Shown: positions 41,783-52,307, counted from the stretch's first letter. The stretch: DNA of 64,000 nucleotides from Acinetobacter seifertii (GCF_000368065.1 NZ_KB851204.1:88723-152722), one strand, 5' to 3'. Made by a program: numbers and translations. Notes: generated from the letters alone by a model not told the origin.

Positions 41783-43498
41783 TTAACGCGCTAACTTAGC
41801 TACAAGTTCTTCTTTAGTTAAATTGCTCGCTTCAGCATCGCGGCGACCTTTATATTCAAACGTACCAGCATCAAGACCTTTTTCACCAATCACGATACGG
41901 TGTGGAATACCCATTAACTCAAGGTCAGAGAATTTAACGCCTGGACGTTCGTTACGGTCATCAAGTAATACATCAAAACCTTGAGCTTGAAGTTCTGCAT
42001 AAAGTGCTTCAGCTGCTTCAAGAGTACGAGGTGATTTGTGTGCATTCATTGGAACAATTGCGATTTCAAAAGGGGCAATCGCTTGTGGCCAAATAATACC
42101 TTTGTCATCGTAGTTTTGTTCAATTGCAGCTGCAACTACACGTGTTACACCAATACCATAACAACCCATTGTTACTGTAAATGGCTTACCATCTTCACCT
42201 AAAACTTTACAACCTAAAGCTTCAGAGTACTTAGTACCAAGCTGGAAAATATGACCTACTTCAATACCGCGTTTAATTTGGATCGTGCCTTTACCATCTG
42301 GAGATGGGTCGCCTTCAACCACATTACGTAAATCAAAGACTTCAGTGATTTGCGCATCTCTTTCCCAGTTTACGCCCACAGCGTGTTTGTCAGCTTCATT
42401 TGCACCAGCAACGAAGTCAGAAAGAACAGATGCAGCGCGATCAACAATAACAGTTAAGCCTTTTTCAACTAAACCTTGTGGACCTGTAAAGCCAGCCGTT
42501 AAACCAAATGCTTGAAGTTGCTCTTCAGTTGCAAACGTAAGAGGGGCACCAACTAAAGGATGTTTCTCAGCTTTAATTTCATTCAGTTCGTGATCGCCAC
42601 GTAAGAATAGGGCAACTACAGGAACATTGCCTTTTTCATCAGCAACACCTTGAACCAATAATGCTTTAACAGATTGTTTCGGATCAGCATTTAGGAATTG
42701 GCAAACATCATCAATTGTTTTTTGATTTGGTGTTTCAACCAATTTAAATTCTTGTGCAGGTGCAGCACGTTCACCAACTAAAACTGCCTCAGCCATTTCA
42801 ACGTTTGCTGCATAATCAGATTCAGTTGAAAATGCGATGTCATCTTCGCCACTTGAAGCCAATACATGGAATTCATGTGAAGCTGAACCACCAATCGAGC
42901 CTGTGTCAGCTTGAACTGGACGGAAGTCTAAACCTAAGCGAGTAAAGATACGGCTATAAGTGTCGTACATCACGTCATAAGTTTCTTGTAGTGATTCTTG
43001 AGTTGCATGGAAAGAATATGCATCTTTCATAATGAACTCGCGTGAACGCATTACACCAAAACGTGGACGAATTTCATCACGGAATTTGGTTTGAATTTGA
43101 TAGAAATTTACAGGAAGTTGTTTATAACTTTTTAGCTCGTTACGTGCTAAATCGGTAATTACTTCTTCATGTGTAGGACCAAGCACAAACGGGTTGTCAT
43201 GACGATCTTTGAAGCGTAATAATTCAGGGCCGTATTGTTCATAACGACCTGATTCTTCCCACAAGCTTGCGGGTTGGGTCACGGGCATGAACACTTCCAT
43301 AGCACCTGAACGATTCATTTCTTCACGAACAATCGCATCAACTTTTTTAAGCACACGTGTTCCCATCGGCAGCCATGTATATAAACCTGATGCCAATTTA
43401 CGAATCATCCCCGCACGTAACATGAGCTGATGTGAAATCACTTCAGCATCGTTTGGGGTTTCTCTCAACGTTGCAAATAAAAAGCGGCTTGCGCGCAT
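41783..43498 (-). CDS. proS: Prolyl-tRNA synthetase
   Basis: Class II aminoacyl-tRNA synthetase charging tRNA-Pro. The 571 residues are the bacterial-type ProRS: motif 1 around GTRVLKKVDAIVREEMNRSGAMEVFMP, motif 2 KFRDEIRPRFGVMRSREFIMKDAYSFH, an inserted YbaK-like editing domain (about residues 225-390) and motif 3 GCYGIGVTRVVAAAIEQ, then the anticodon domain with DDRNERPGVKFSDLELMGIPHRIVIG. AGGA lies before the ATG. It runs on the same strand as the RND genes but is separated by 60 bases. Confidence 0.97.
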   Translation of the reverse strand: MRASRFLFATLRETPNDAEVISHQLMLRAGMIRKLASGLYTWLPMGTRVLKKVDAIVREEMNRSGAMEVFMPVTQPASLWEESGRYEQYGPELLRFKDRHDNPFVLGPTHEEVITDLARNELKSYKQLPVNFYQIQTKFRDEIRPRFGVMRSREFIMKDAYSFHATQESLQETYDVMYDTYSRIFTRLGLDFRPVQADTGSIGGSASHEFHVLASSGEDDIAFSTESDYAANVEMAEAVLVGERAAPAQEFKLVETPNQKTIDDVCQFLNADPKQSVKALLVQGVADEKGNVPVVALFLRGDHELNEIKAEKHPLVGAPLTFATEEQLQAFGLTAGFTGPQGLVEKGLTVIVDRAASVLSDFVAGANEADKHAVGVNWERDAQITEVFDLRNVVEGDPSPDGKGTIQIKRGIEVGHIFQLGTKYSEALGCKVLGEDGKPFTVTMGCYGIGVTRVVAAAIEQNYDDKGIIWPQAIAPFEIAIVPMNAHKSPRTLEAAEALYAELQAQGFDVLLDDRNERPGVKFSDLELMGIPHRIVIGEKGLDAGTFEYKGRRDAEASNLTKEELVAKLAR

Positions 43499-43558
43499 GG
43501 AAAAAGTCCTAAAAAAGTTAAGCGTTATAAAAACGCAGATTATACGATAGTCGCTGCA

Positions 43559-46500
43559 TTATGACATGAATCGTCGAGTTTGACGCAGCAGAAAGTTTTT
43601 CAAGTCATCCAGATAAGTGAAAATGACGGGTACAACTACTAGTGTCAACAGGGTAGAGGTGATTACACCACCAATAACAGCATGAGCCATTGGTGCACTT
43701 TGCTCTCCACCTTCACCCAAGCCTAGAGCTAATGGAACCATACCCATGACCATAGCACTAGTAGTCATTAAAATAGGGCGTAAACGGGTTTTACCCGCTT
43801 GTAAAATAGCATCATAACGACTTTCCCCATGTTCCATGGACTTTTTAATAAAGTCGATAAGTAAAATCGCGTTTTTGGTTACCAGCCCCATGAGCATAAT
43901 GATGCCAATAATCGAAAATAGATTTAGGGTACTTCTAAACAAGAAGAGGGCAAGAAATACCCCAATCAATGACAGCGGCAAAGATGCCATAATCGCAGCT
44001 GGGTGAATAAAACTATTAAACTGAGAACCCAAAACAATATAAATAAATACAATGGAAAGCGTAATAGCAGTTAATGCATAACCTGCAGACTCGGCCATGT
44101 CGGCATTAGCCCCTTGGGTATTGAAGGTATAACCAGCAGGTAACTTAAATGCTTTTTGCATTTTATCAATATCTTTCCCGATATCTCCACTTGGGCGTCC
44201 AGATGTATTAGCTTGAATGAGTACTTCACGTTCAAGATCGCGTCGATTAATTTGTGACGCGCCGAGTTTTTCCTCAGTTGTTGCTACCGCACTCAATGGA
44301 ACTAATATTGATTGTCCATTTGCACCAGTTTTGTTTGAGTTGAGATATAGATTTTGAACGTCCTGAGGAAGCATGCGTTTGTCTTCATTTAACCGAATAT
44401 TAACGTCATAGGTTTCGCCGTCACGATCTTCCCACGTGGTGACATTATCGCCTGCAATTAATGGACGGATTGCATTGGCAACTTGGGAAACAGACAAGCC
44501 TAAGTCACTTGCCAATACACGATTAATATGAACACCTAAAGTTGGTTTTGGCTCTTTTAAAGAGCTTTCTAAATCGACTACACCTTTAATTTTGCCCATT
44601 TCAGTCATAAACCGATTTGAAATTTTTTGCAGCTCATTTAGGTCAGTTCCCTTAATGGAAATCATGATAGGTTTTTGACCACCAGAAACTGAATCTTGAG
44701 CAGCAGCAACGGAAGTAACATGAATGCCCGCTACGGTTTGCAAACGATCACGGAACTCATTGTTGAGCGTTGCTAAGTCTGAACTACGTTGTTGTTTTGG
44801 TTTTAAAGTCACTCCTAAATCCGCATGGTTTTTCCCAGAGTTTATTGTGCTATTTACAACCCCGTAGGTAGAAACAACATCAGGGAATTGCCTAATAATT
44901 TGATCGACTTGATGTAGTTTGGCTTGGGTATATTCCAAAGAAGCATCGACGGGCGTCTCGAACTGAATACGAATTTCGCCTTTATCTGGGACTGGTACAA
45001 ATTCGGTTCCAATAAGCTTTGATAAACCTAAGGCAGCGAATAGTGAAGCAATCGCAATAATGACTGTAATAAAACGAAAGTGCAGAGCAAGCTTCAACAA
45101 CTTTTCATAAATATGGGTAAGGCCATCTAATAATTTAGAAATACGATTAAAGAAACGTTGTAGTCGACTTTCCTTTTTCTTTACTGGGTCTTTCCAATGT
45201 GCTGAAAGCATTGGGTCGAGTGTAAAACTGATAAACATGGAAATAAGAACAGCTGTACTTACAGTTACTCCAAACTGGTAGAAGAAACGCCCAATTAACC
45301 CACCCATAAAAGCAACAGGTAAAAATACTGCCACAATGGTAAGTGTGGTTGCGAGTACGGCTAAACCAATTTCTTTGGTGCCATCTAAAGCCGCAGTGAC
45401 ATGATCTTTGCCAAGCTCTGTATGTCTAACTATGTTTTCTCGAACGACAATTGCGTCATCAATTAACAGACCAATACTCAGTGACAGGGCTAACAGCGTC
45501 ATCATGTTAATACTAAACCCAAAAGCCCAAATGAAGGTTAATGTTCCAAGCAGGGTAATCGGTAAAGTTAAACCTGTAATGACGGTAGAACGGAAAGAAC
45601 CTAAAAAGAGTAAAACAATTAAAACTGCTAAGCCTGCCCCTTCAAGAATGGTACGAACAACGTCTTTAATTGAAGCACGAATACCTTTAGAGCTGTCTGC
45701 CACGACTTTATAATTTAAACCTGCAGGCATTTGAGCTTTTAGCTTCTCTAACGTTTGGTAAGTTTTATCGACGACTTGAATTACATTAGCATCTGAACTT
45801 TTTAAAATATCGATAGAGACAGCCGTTCTTCCATTATAAAAAGCACTAGATTGCAGTTCGGCTTGAGTATCTTCAACAGTTGCTACTTGTTTTAAAAAAA
45901 TAGGGGAACCATTTTTATTGGCAATAACCAAATCACCAAAACCAAAAGGATGAATAACTTTTGATTGAATCTGTACAACGAGTTCAGAATTCTTTTGCTG
46001 TAAAGTTCCCGCAGGGACTTCTATGTTTTCATTTTTTAGCGTGTTAATAACCTGATCAATACCAATACCGTAGCTTTGCAATTGTTCAGGATGGATTTTT
46101 ATACGGATTTGACGTTTAGCATCACCAAGTAGATTGACATTACCTACACCAGAAACGGTTTTAAGCTGAGGCACAATTTTTTTATCTACATACGAACTTA
46201 ATTGAGCCAAGCTCATCGTATTCGACTCAAACACTACCGACATAATTGGGCTAGATGAAGGATCGTAGCGTTGCACAATCGGCGTATCAATCTCATCACG
46301 AAATTGAGCGATAACAGGAGCAATTTTGTCGCGCACATCTTGTGCTGCAATTGCAGAAGAGGTATCAAGATTAAACTCGGCAATCACCATCGAAGACCCT
46401 TCACTTGAACGTGAAGTAATTTGTTTAATGCCTGAAATCGTGTTGATTTGGTCTTCGAGTTTTTTGGTAATATCTGACTCAACCGCTTCAGGTGAGGCAC

Positions 46501-46657
46501 CAGCATATTGCGTGGTAACGACTACGAATGGGAAATCTACATTAGGAAACTCTTCAACCGTCATGCGTTTCCAAGAGGCTAACCCGAGTACCATTAAGCA
46601 TAGCATCATCATAATGGTAAAAACGGGGTACTTCACACTGATTCGGGTAAACCACAT
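43559..46657 (-). CDS. RND efflux transporter, inner-membrane permease (HAE1 family)
   Basis: Proton-driven drug/solute exporter of 1032 residues, 12 helices and two large periplasmic loops. The proton relay aspartates are in SIGLLIDDAIVVREN (TM4). The N-terminus MWFTRISVKYPVFTIMMMLCLMVLGLASW, DFPFVVVTTQYAGASPEAVE and the C-terminal GLVTKNAILLIDF are HAE1 features, while heavy-metal type motifs are not seen. It follows its adaptor gene after 15 bases. There is no outer-membrane channel gene, so a shared OprM/TolC-like channel is expected. It is not obviously AdeB, AdeG or AdeJ, and the substrate is unknown. Confidence 0.93.
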   Translation of the reverse strand: MWFTRISVKYPVFTIMMMLCLMVLGLASWKRMTVEEFPNVDFPFVVVTTQYAGASPEAVESDITKKLEDQINTISGIKQITSRSSEGSSMVIAEFNLDTSSAIAAQDVRDKIAPVIAQFRDEIDTPIVQRYDPSSSPIMSVVFESNTMSLAQLSSYVDKKIVPQLKTVSGVGNVNLLGDAKRQIRIKIHPEQLQSYGIGIDQVINTLKNENIEVPAGTLQQKNSELVVQIQSKVIHPFGFGDLVIANKNGSPIFLKQVATVEDTQAELQSSAFYNGRTAVSIDILKSSDANVIQVVDKTYQTLEKLKAQMPAGLNYKVVADSSKGIRASIKDVVRTILEGAGLAVLIVLLFLGSFRSTVITGLTLPITLLGTLTFIWAFGFSINMMTLLALSLSIGLLIDDAIVVRENIVRHTELGKDHVTAALDGTKEIGLAVLATTLTIVAVFLPVAFMGGLIGRFFYQFGVTVSTAVLISMFISFTLDPMLSAHWKDPVKKKESRLQRFFNRISKLLDGLTHIYEKLLKLALHFRFITVIIAIASLFAALGLSKLIGTEFVPVPDKGEIRIQFETPVDASLEYTQAKLHQVDQIIRQFPDVVSTYGVVNSTINSGKNHADLGVTLKPKQQRSSDLATLNNEFRDRLQTVAGIHVTSVAAAQDSVSGGQKPIMISIKGTDLNELQKISNRFMTEMGKIKGVVDLESSLKEPKPTLGVHINRVLASDLGLSVSQVANAIRPLIAGDNVTTWEDRDGETYDVNIRLNEDKRMLPQDVQNLYLNSNKTGANGQSILVPLSAVATTEEKLGASQINRRDLEREVLIQANTSGRPSGDIGKDIDKMQKAFKLPAGYTFNTQGANADMAESAGYALTAITLSIVFIYIVLGSQFNSFIHPAAIMASLPLSLIGVFLALFLFRSTLNLFSIIGIIMLMGLVTKNAILLIDFIKKSMEHGESRYDAILQAGKTRLRPILMTTSAMVMGMVPLALGLGEGGEQSAPMAHAVIGGVITSTLLTLVVVPVIFTYLDDLKNFLLRQTRRFMS

Positions 46658-46672
46658 AAGCTATTTGCTACC

Positions 46673-47791
46673 TTATTTATTTTTTTCGGCTGTAAGCGTT
46701 ACTTTTTTATTGATATCAGAATCTTCAAACTGGATACGACTTACCTGATCTGTACTTTGTAAACCTTGTACCAAAGCAATGTTTTCATTGTAACGTTGCT
46801 CAACTACGCGAATTTTGACCTTTTGAATAGTCTGATTGCGTATTACCCATACGAAAGGATCTTGTTGCAGGTTTTGAATACTATCTAAAGGAATGGTTTG
46901 TCCTTGATTGCGATCATTTTGCAAAATAATGCCATTAATAAATGCGCCGATACTGAGTGAATCAATTGCTTCTTTAGGGCTTGCAAAGAATTCAATTTGT
47001 CGACTATCTTGGTCCGCTACAGGTGAGACCCGAGTCAGTATGGCATGTAATTGTTTTGAATTACCCTGAATCTGATATTGAATAGAGCTACCGACTTTTA
47101 GTGCAGATTGTTGCTCAATAGGTAGCTTCGCTTGTATTTCTAATTGATCAGGATTAACGATTTCAAATAATGTTTGTCCAACCGATACAGTTTGTCCTGG
47201 TTCGACTTGTCGTTTAGTAATAACACCTGAAATAGGGCTCGTAATAATGCCATCTCGATTAGCTTTTTTAGCAATATCAACATTCGCTTGCTGGGCTCTA
47301 ACACTTTCAAGTTGACCCTTATAATCTACTTGACTCTGTTCAAACTCTACACGGGCAATAAAGCCTTGATTGAGTAATCTTTGTTTTCGATTCATCAAAT
47401 TACGTGCAAGCTCTGCTTGTGCCTGAGCAGAAGCAAGATTAGCCTCAGCTTGAGCTAAACGTGCAGCATTATCTTGATTATTTAATCTGACTAATACTTG
47501 GCCTTTTTGTACTTTTTGACCTACATTTGCATTAACGGATGTTGCTGTCGCACTGACTTGAGCTTGAATAGAACTTTGTTGTACTGCACGAATAGTTCCT
47601 GTAAAAGAGGTCTGAGTAGCTACGGAGCCTTCTTTTATAGAAATTAAATCTTGAGGGATAAGTTCAATTTTTTTAGGTTCAGATGCTGTTGTTTTTGGTG
47701 CGTCTTGCTGATGACATGCAGCTAAAATCAAACTCAGGCTAATTAAGCTTAATTTAAAAAAAGTAGAAGGGGTAAGATGCGTTGTGCGCAT
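46673..47791 (-). CDS. RND efflux periplasmic adaptor (MFP), lipoprotein
   Basis: Membrane-fusion protein of 372 residues linking the RND pump to an outer-membrane channel. It has a lipoprotein signal with lipobox LAAC (cysteine near residue 25), a lipoyl half-motif VNANVGQKVQKGQVLVRL, a helical hairpin rich in Ala/Gln (ARLAQAEANLASAQAQAELARNL), the second lipoyl half ITSPISGVITKRQVEPGQTVSVGQ, then beta-barrel and membrane-proximal domains. AGGA lies upstream of the ATG. First gene of the pair. Confidence 0.93.
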   Translation of the reverse strand: MRTTHLTPSTFFKLSLISLSLILAACHQQDAPKTTASEPKKIELIPQDLISIKEGSVATQTSFTGTIRAVQQSSIQAQVSATATSVNANVGQKVQKGQVLVRLNNQDNAARLAQAEANLASAQAQAELARNLMNRKQRLLNQGFIARVEFEQSQVDYKGQLESVRAQQANVDIAKKANRDGIITSPISGVITKRQVEPGQTVSVGQTLFEIVNPDQLEIQAKLPIEQQSALKVGSSIQYQIQGNSKQLHAILTRVSPVADQDSRQIEFFASPKEAIDSLSIGAFINGIILQNDRNQGQTIPLDSIQNLQQDPFVWVIRNQTIQKVKIRVVEQRYNENIALVQGLQSTDQVSRIQFEDSDINKKVTLTAEKNK

Positions 47792-47850
47792 ACAGCATCA
47801 TCCTGTAGTTCAAATTTTATTTTGCCCCTATTCTTGATAAAGCTGTGCGC

Positions 47851-48489
47851 TTATTCAAGCTTTTTTAAACGTTCGATAATATTTTCATACTCATTGTTGG
47901 TGTGATTATAATTTTTTGAAAGTAATTCAAGTGTTTGTTTAACCTTGAAAATATTGGTTAGATTGTTTTCAATCAATGCTTTAAGCCTCTCAGGAACTTT
48001 TTCACCTTTACGGAAATATTCCATTTCCTGACGTTTAAATAAAATTTTATCTTGTTGCAAATGGTTGAGTTGTTCTTGCTGATAATTCATTTGTTTTTTT
48101 ATTGCCAATAGAGCTTGGTCCCTTTTAATCACAGCAGTTTTACTATTGCTATATGCCTTTTTTAATTTGTTATCTTCCTCTCTGTATCGGGCTGATAATG
48201 CGCGTTGTGACGATTGATTTAAATCGGTCTCTGAATTATAGGGATGATTTCTTTTTATCACCTGCATATTTTGGTCGAGTGCTTCATAACCATGACGGAT
48301 ATGTGCAGGTGTTACGGATGTACTGATATTAGCAATCCCATGTTGGTCATAATAGCGATACCAAACAGCTTTAGGGGCATCATTTGCGGCAAACGTTGGG
48401 GAAGAGAAAAACAGTGCTCCACAAGAAGCAATGCCTATAAATACAGACAAGCAGTTCCTATAAAAGGCGTATTTCACCCGCTTATTCAT
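47851..48489 (-). CDS. DUF4124 domain-containing exported protein
   Basis: A 212-residue exported protein. ATG 48489 (MNKRVKYAF) has GGGGAA upstream. The signal segment ends near FFSSPTFAAND. A short DUF4124-like domain follows (AVWYRYYDQHGIANISTSVTPAHIRHGYEALDQNMQVI), and then a long charged helical stretch from about residue 75 to the end that reads as coiled coil. DUF4124 proteins are envelope proteins of unknown role. It precedes the RND pair on the same strand but is separated by 59 bases. It is divergent from pilG. Confidence 0.8.
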   Translation of the reverse strand: MNKRVKYAFYRNCLSVFIGIASCGALFFSSPTFAANDAPKAVWYRYYDQHGIANISTSVTPAHIRHGYEALDQNMQVIKRNHPYNSETDLNQSSQRALSARYREEDNKLKKAYSNSKTAVIKRDQALLAIKKQMNYQQEQLNHLQQDKILFKRQEMEYFRKGEKVPERLKALIENNLTNIFKVKQTLELLSKNYNHTNNEYENIIERLKKLE

Positions 48490-48772
48490 AAAATTCCCCA
48501 AAAAAAGAAAGCTAAGCCACTTATTTTTAAATAGTTAATCTTAAATATATTAGTTATTATTTAACTGAATAAAAATATTAATATTATAAAAAAAATGATA
48601 ATTTTTTCGAAAGTGTGATGAGGTTAAAAGTTATTGTTTATAAATGAGAAAGTAGACAAAAACCTTTCATTGAAAATAGAAGTATAGATATGTTAAAAAT
48701 GCGTATAAATCTGTAAAAACAAATTTAAGTTAAATTGCATTTATATTTTATGTTATGGGGATGGAAGATTAA

Positions 48773-49156
48773 ATGGAAGATGCGTTCCAAAATCTGAAAG
48801 TAATGGTTATTGATGACTCAAAAACTATTCGCCGTACAGCAGAAACATTATTGCAACGAGAAGGTTGTGAAGTGATTACTGCTGTCGATGGATTTGAAGC
48901 TTTATCTAAAATTGCTGAAGCGAATCCGGATATCGTTTTTGTAGATATCATGATGCCTCGTTTAGACGGTTATCAAACTTGTGCTCTGATTAAGAACTCT
49001 CAAAATTATCAGAACATTCCCGTTATCATGCTCTCAAGTAAAGATGGTCTATTTGATCAGGCAAAAGGGCGTGTGGTAGGTTCAGATGAATACTTGACGA
49101 AACCTTTTAGCAAAGATGAATTGCTAAATGCGATTCGTAATCATGTAAGTTCATAA
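48773..49156 (+). CDS. pilG: Twitching motility response regulator PilG
   Basis: Single-domain CheY-like receiver of 127 residues. It receives phosphate from ChpA and promotes type IV pilus extension and twitching. VIDDSKTIRR supplies the acidic pocket, the phospho-acceptor aspartate is in VFVDIMMPRLDG near residue 58, and the conserved lysine is in LTKPFS. First gene of pilG-pilH-pilI-pilJ-chpA. A 283-base A/T-rich gap lies upstream, where its promoter must be. Confidence 0.95.
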   Translation: MEDAFQNLKVMVIDDSKTIRRTAETLLQREGCEVITAVDGFEALSKIAEANPDIVFVDIMMPRLDGYQTCALIKNSQNYQNIPVIMLSSKDGLFDQAKGRVVGSDEYLTKPFSKDELLNAIRNHVSS

Positions 49157-49179
49157 TTAAGTAATTTAAGGGCAAAGAA

Positions 49180-49542
49180 ATGGCACGTATTCTTATTGTT
49201 GATGACTCACCAACAGAAACTTATCGTTTTAGAGAGATCTTAACCAAGCATGGTTATGATGTACTTGAAGCATCTAATGGTGCGGATGGTGTAACTTTGG
49301 CAAAAGCAGAACAGCCTGATTTAGTGTTAATGGATGTTGTAATGCCTGGTGTAAATGGCTTTCAAGCAACACGTCAGATTACTCGTGATGAAGACACTAA
49401 GCATATTCCAGTTGTTATTGTGAGTACTAAAGATCAGGCAACTGACCGAGTATGGGGCAAACGTCAAGGCGCGCTTGATTACTTAATTAAGCCAATTGAA
49501 GAAAAGCAATTGATTGATGTAATTAAACAATTTCTAAATTAA
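49180..49542 (+). CDS. pilH: Twitching motility response regulator PilH
   Basis: Second CheY-like receiver of the Chp system, 120 residues, thought to balance PilG output and act as a phosphate sink or promote retraction. ILIVDDSPTETYRFREIL, phospho-aspartate near residue 52 in VLMDVVMPGVNG, and lysine in LIKPIE. It starts 23 bases after pilG. Confidence 0.95.
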   Translation: MARILIVDDSPTETYRFREILTKHGYDVLEASNGADGVTLAKAEQPDLVLMDVVMPGVNGFQATRQITRDEDTKHIPVVIVSTKDQATDRVWGKRQGALDYLIKPIEEKQLIDVIKQFLN

Positions 49543-49599
49543 CTCATCCATCCATAAAAACATAAACGGCGGGTCTAAGCCCGTCTTATAGGATCGAGT

Positions 49600-50136
49600 A
49601 TGGCCGCGAACGGATTTATCGAGTTACTTCGTTTATCTAAACGAGGTAATAAGAATTACGCTTCAGTCCAAAATGAAGCAGAGCGATGGTCAGGAATTGC
49701 TTTTGAAATGAGAGGGCAATACTTCGTCGCACCACTTGGGGAAGTGTCAGAAGTTATCTATCCACCAAAATATACACCTGTTCCAAATACCCAAAGTTGG
49801 GTAAAAGGATTGGCAAACATTCGGGGAAGGTTACTTTCGGTTTCAGACTTGGCACATTTTATTTCAGGGCAACGAAGTGCATTTTCGGCTGCCCAAAAAG
49901 TGTTATGTATTAGCCATCAAGATCAGTATGTGGGGCTGGTTGTTGATCAGGTTTTGGGGATCCAACACTTTAATAAAAAAAGCTTTTTTTCTCAAAGTTT
50001 AAACTTGGAGGAAAATTTAAAAGAATATTGTCAGGGGTATTTTCACCAGCATAATCAGCACTGGCACGTCTTTTTATTTAGTCGACTATTGCAAAACCCA
50101 CATTACATGAATGCATCGACAAAATTTATAAACTAA
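49600..50136 (+). CDS. pilI: Chemotaxis coupling protein PilI (CheW-like)
   Basis: A 178-residue CheW-type scaffold that couples the receptor PilJ to the kinase ChpA. The CheW domain spans about residues 30-165: GIAFEMRGQYFVAPLGEVSEVI, then VKGLANIRGRLLSVSDLAHFI and QYVGLVVDQVLGIQHF. It is 57 bases after pilH and upstream of pilJ. Confidence 0.93.
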   Translation: MAANGFIELLRLSKRGNKNYASVQNEAERWSGIAFEMRGQYFVAPLGEVSEVIYPPKYTPVPNTQSWVKGLANIRGRLLSVSDLAHFISGQRSAFSAAQKVLCISHQDQYVGLVVDQVLGIQHFNKKSFFSQSLNLEENLKEYCQGYFHQHNQHWHVFLFSRLLQNPHYMNASTKFIN

Positions 50137-50182
50137 TTTTTATGCTGTTAATAAACAGTATATTTTTCTGGGGAGAAGCTGT

Positions 50183-52264
50183 ATGGGCTTTAAACTTAAA
50201 AAGAAAAGTGGCAATCGTAGTGTAAACGAAAAATCGAATGTCAACTTTGTTGCGAAAATCCAGTCACAAATTGAGCAATATGCCAGTTTATTTGGGGAAA
50301 GTAAAAAGTCCAAGCCTATCCTTTATGTAGCATCTGTATGTTTAGTAGTAGCTTCAACTTCGCTTGCTTATTTATTCTATAGTGTACCTCGCCATAACGA
50401 ATTAACACGTAGTATGGGTGAGCTGCGCTTATTATCACAAACCATTTCTAGACAGGCTACGGAAGCAACAGCTTCTGGATCACCTGAAGCGATGAAAGAG
50501 TTGGTTGCATCGCGTCAACTTTTTGCCAAAAATATAAAAAATGTCGAAGACATTTATGGTACATCTTCAAAAGAATACAAAAAAGTAGCTGGCTTGTGGA
50601 AATCTTTGGCTTATGACATTGATTTGATCTCGTCACAACAGGATGTAATTAACCAGTTATATAATATGAATATCTCGATTAGTGACTCTATTCCTGAGAT
50701 TCAAGCTGAATATAACTTGATGGTTGATAAGATGGTTCGTGAAAAAGTATCAAGTAATCAGGTCGTGGTTGCTAAAAACCAGGTATTTATTGCGGAACGT
50801 ATTCTACGATCTATTAACTCCGTTTTCGTTGGTACAGAGAACTCTGAGAACTCAGCGCATGACTTTAGTGTCGATATCGAGACTTTTGGTGTGTATTTAG
50901 ATGCGCAGCTAAACGGAAATGCTGAATTAGGCGTAGCTAAAGTTGATTCTCCTGAAGTGCGTGAATCTTTGGAAGGCATTAAAACTGAGTACGATAAAGT
51001 TTTAAAATCTGCCGCGACATCAGTTCTTAAACATACCAACCAGATCGTAAACGTACGTCAATCATCTAGTGAGATCTTCTCTCAATCTGATGCAATGTTA
51101 AACGCATTAGGTGATCTTTCAGATCAAACACAATACGGTTGGCAGGCTTTTGCATTAGTTGCATTGCTTACATTATCGCTTCTTGGCTTAATTGGTTCTG
51201 TCTTAAAACTTTTATCACTTCGTAGTAAAGCAGATAAGCAGCGTGTAGCGACATTACAAGAAGAATATGATCGTAACCAGAATGCGATTTTACGTTTACT
51301 CGATGAAATTGCCGATCTTGCAGATGGTGACTTGCGTTCATATGCAACGGTATCTGAAGACTTTACTGGTGCGATTGCCGACTCGATTAACTTTGCGATT
51401 GACCAATTACGTGACCTCGTATCTCGAATTCACGAAACTTCTCAAGAAGTTGCTCGTTATACACAAGATACTCAGAGCATTACTAACCAGTTAGCAGAAG
51501 CATCTGAGCACCAAGCACAAGAAATTGCGGGTGCATCAACTGCAATGAACGAAATGGCATTGTCTATTGACCAAGTATCTGCCAACGCTTCTGAATCTGC
51601 CAATGTAGCACAACGTTCGGTATCTATTGCATCTAATGGTGCACAAGTCGTAAACCGTTCTATTGAGGGTATGGATACCATTCGTGAACAGATTCAGGAA
51701 ACTTCAAAACGTATTAAACGTTTGGGTGAGTCTTCACAAGAAATTGGTAACATCGTATCGCTTATTAACGATATTGCAGACCAAACAAACATTCTTGCAT
51801 TAAATGCAGCAATTCAAGCATCTATGGCCGGTGAAGCAGGTCGTGGTTTCGCCGTGGTTGCCGATGAAGTCCAACGTCTTGCAGAACGTTCTGCTTCAGC
51901 AACTAAACAGATTGAAACGCTTGTTAAAACGATTCAAACGGATACCAACGAAGCCGTAATCTCGATGGAACAAACGACAACTGAGGTTGTACGTGGTGCT
52001 AACTTGGCGAAAGATGCGGGTATTGCACTTGATGAAATTCAAAAAGTATCGGGTGACTTGGCAAACTTAATTGCGAGCATTTCTGATGCTGCAAAACTTC
52101 AGTCAGCATCTGCGAGTCACATTGCTGCAACCATGACAGTCGTACAAGAAATTACTTCACAAACAACAACAGCAACCTTCGATACTGCTCGTTCTGTATC
52201 TGAATTGGCGAACATGTCGGAGTCATTACGTGAGTCAGTAACGGACTTTAAATTACCTGACTAA
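50183..52264 (+). CDS. pilJ: Methyl-accepting chemotaxis protein PilJ
   Basis: Chp-system receptor of 693 residues. TM1 is at about residues 48-70, followed by a periplasmic domain with PilJ-type (nitrate/nitrite sensor-like) four-helix units. TM2 lies at about 315-340, then HAMP and the cytoplasmic signalling hairpin with tip QTNILALNAAIQASMAGEAGRGFAVVADEVQRLAERS. The Q-for-E form AAIQASMAG is typical for PilJ. It senses pilus/surface contact by analogy with Pseudomonas. No pilK methyltransferase gene follows. Confidence 0.95.
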   Translation: MGFKLKKKSGNRSVNEKSNVNFVAKIQSQIEQYASLFGESKKSKPILYVASVCLVVASTSLAYLFYSVPRHNELTRSMGELRLLSQTISRQATEATASGSPEAMKELVASRQLFAKNIKNVEDIYGTSSKEYKKVAGLWKSLAYDIDLISSQQDVINQLYNMNISISDSIPEIQAEYNLMVDKMVREKVSSNQVVVAKNQVFIAERILRSINSVFVGTENSENSAHDFSVDIETFGVYLDAQLNGNAELGVAKVDSPEVRESLEGIKTEYDKVLKSAATSVLKHTNQIVNVRQSSSEIFSQSDAMLNALGDLSDQTQYGWQAFALVALLTLSLLGLIGSVLKLLSLRSKADKQRVATLQEEYDRNQNAILRLLDEIADLADGDLRSYATVSEDFTGAIADSINFAIDQLRDLVSRIHETSQEVARYTQDTQSITNQLAEASEHQAQEIAGASTAMNEMALSIDQVSANASESANVAQRSVSIASNGAQVVNRSIEGMDTIREQIQETSKRIKRLGESSQEIGNIVSLINDIADQTNILALNAAIQASMAGEAGRGFAVVADEVQRLAERSASATKQIETLVKTIQTDTNEAVISMEQTTTEVVRGANLAKDAGIALDEIQKVSGDLANLIASISDAAKLQSASASHIAATMTVVQEITSQTTTATFDTARSVSELANMSESLRESVTDFKLPD

Positions 52265-52275
52265 ATTGGGGGATG

Positions 52276-52307
52276 AGAATAGCTATTCTTATAATAGCTA
52301 TTCTTTT
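52276..52307 (+). terminator. Hairpin with T run between pilJ and chpA
   Basis: AGAATAGCTATT (52276-52287) and AATAGCTATTCT (52293-52304) form a perfect 12-base stem with a five-base loop followed by T residues, only 12 bases after the pilJ stop. A further palindrome, AAATAGCTATTT (52341-52352), could pair with either arm. It looks like a partial terminator inside the operon. Confidence 0.65.
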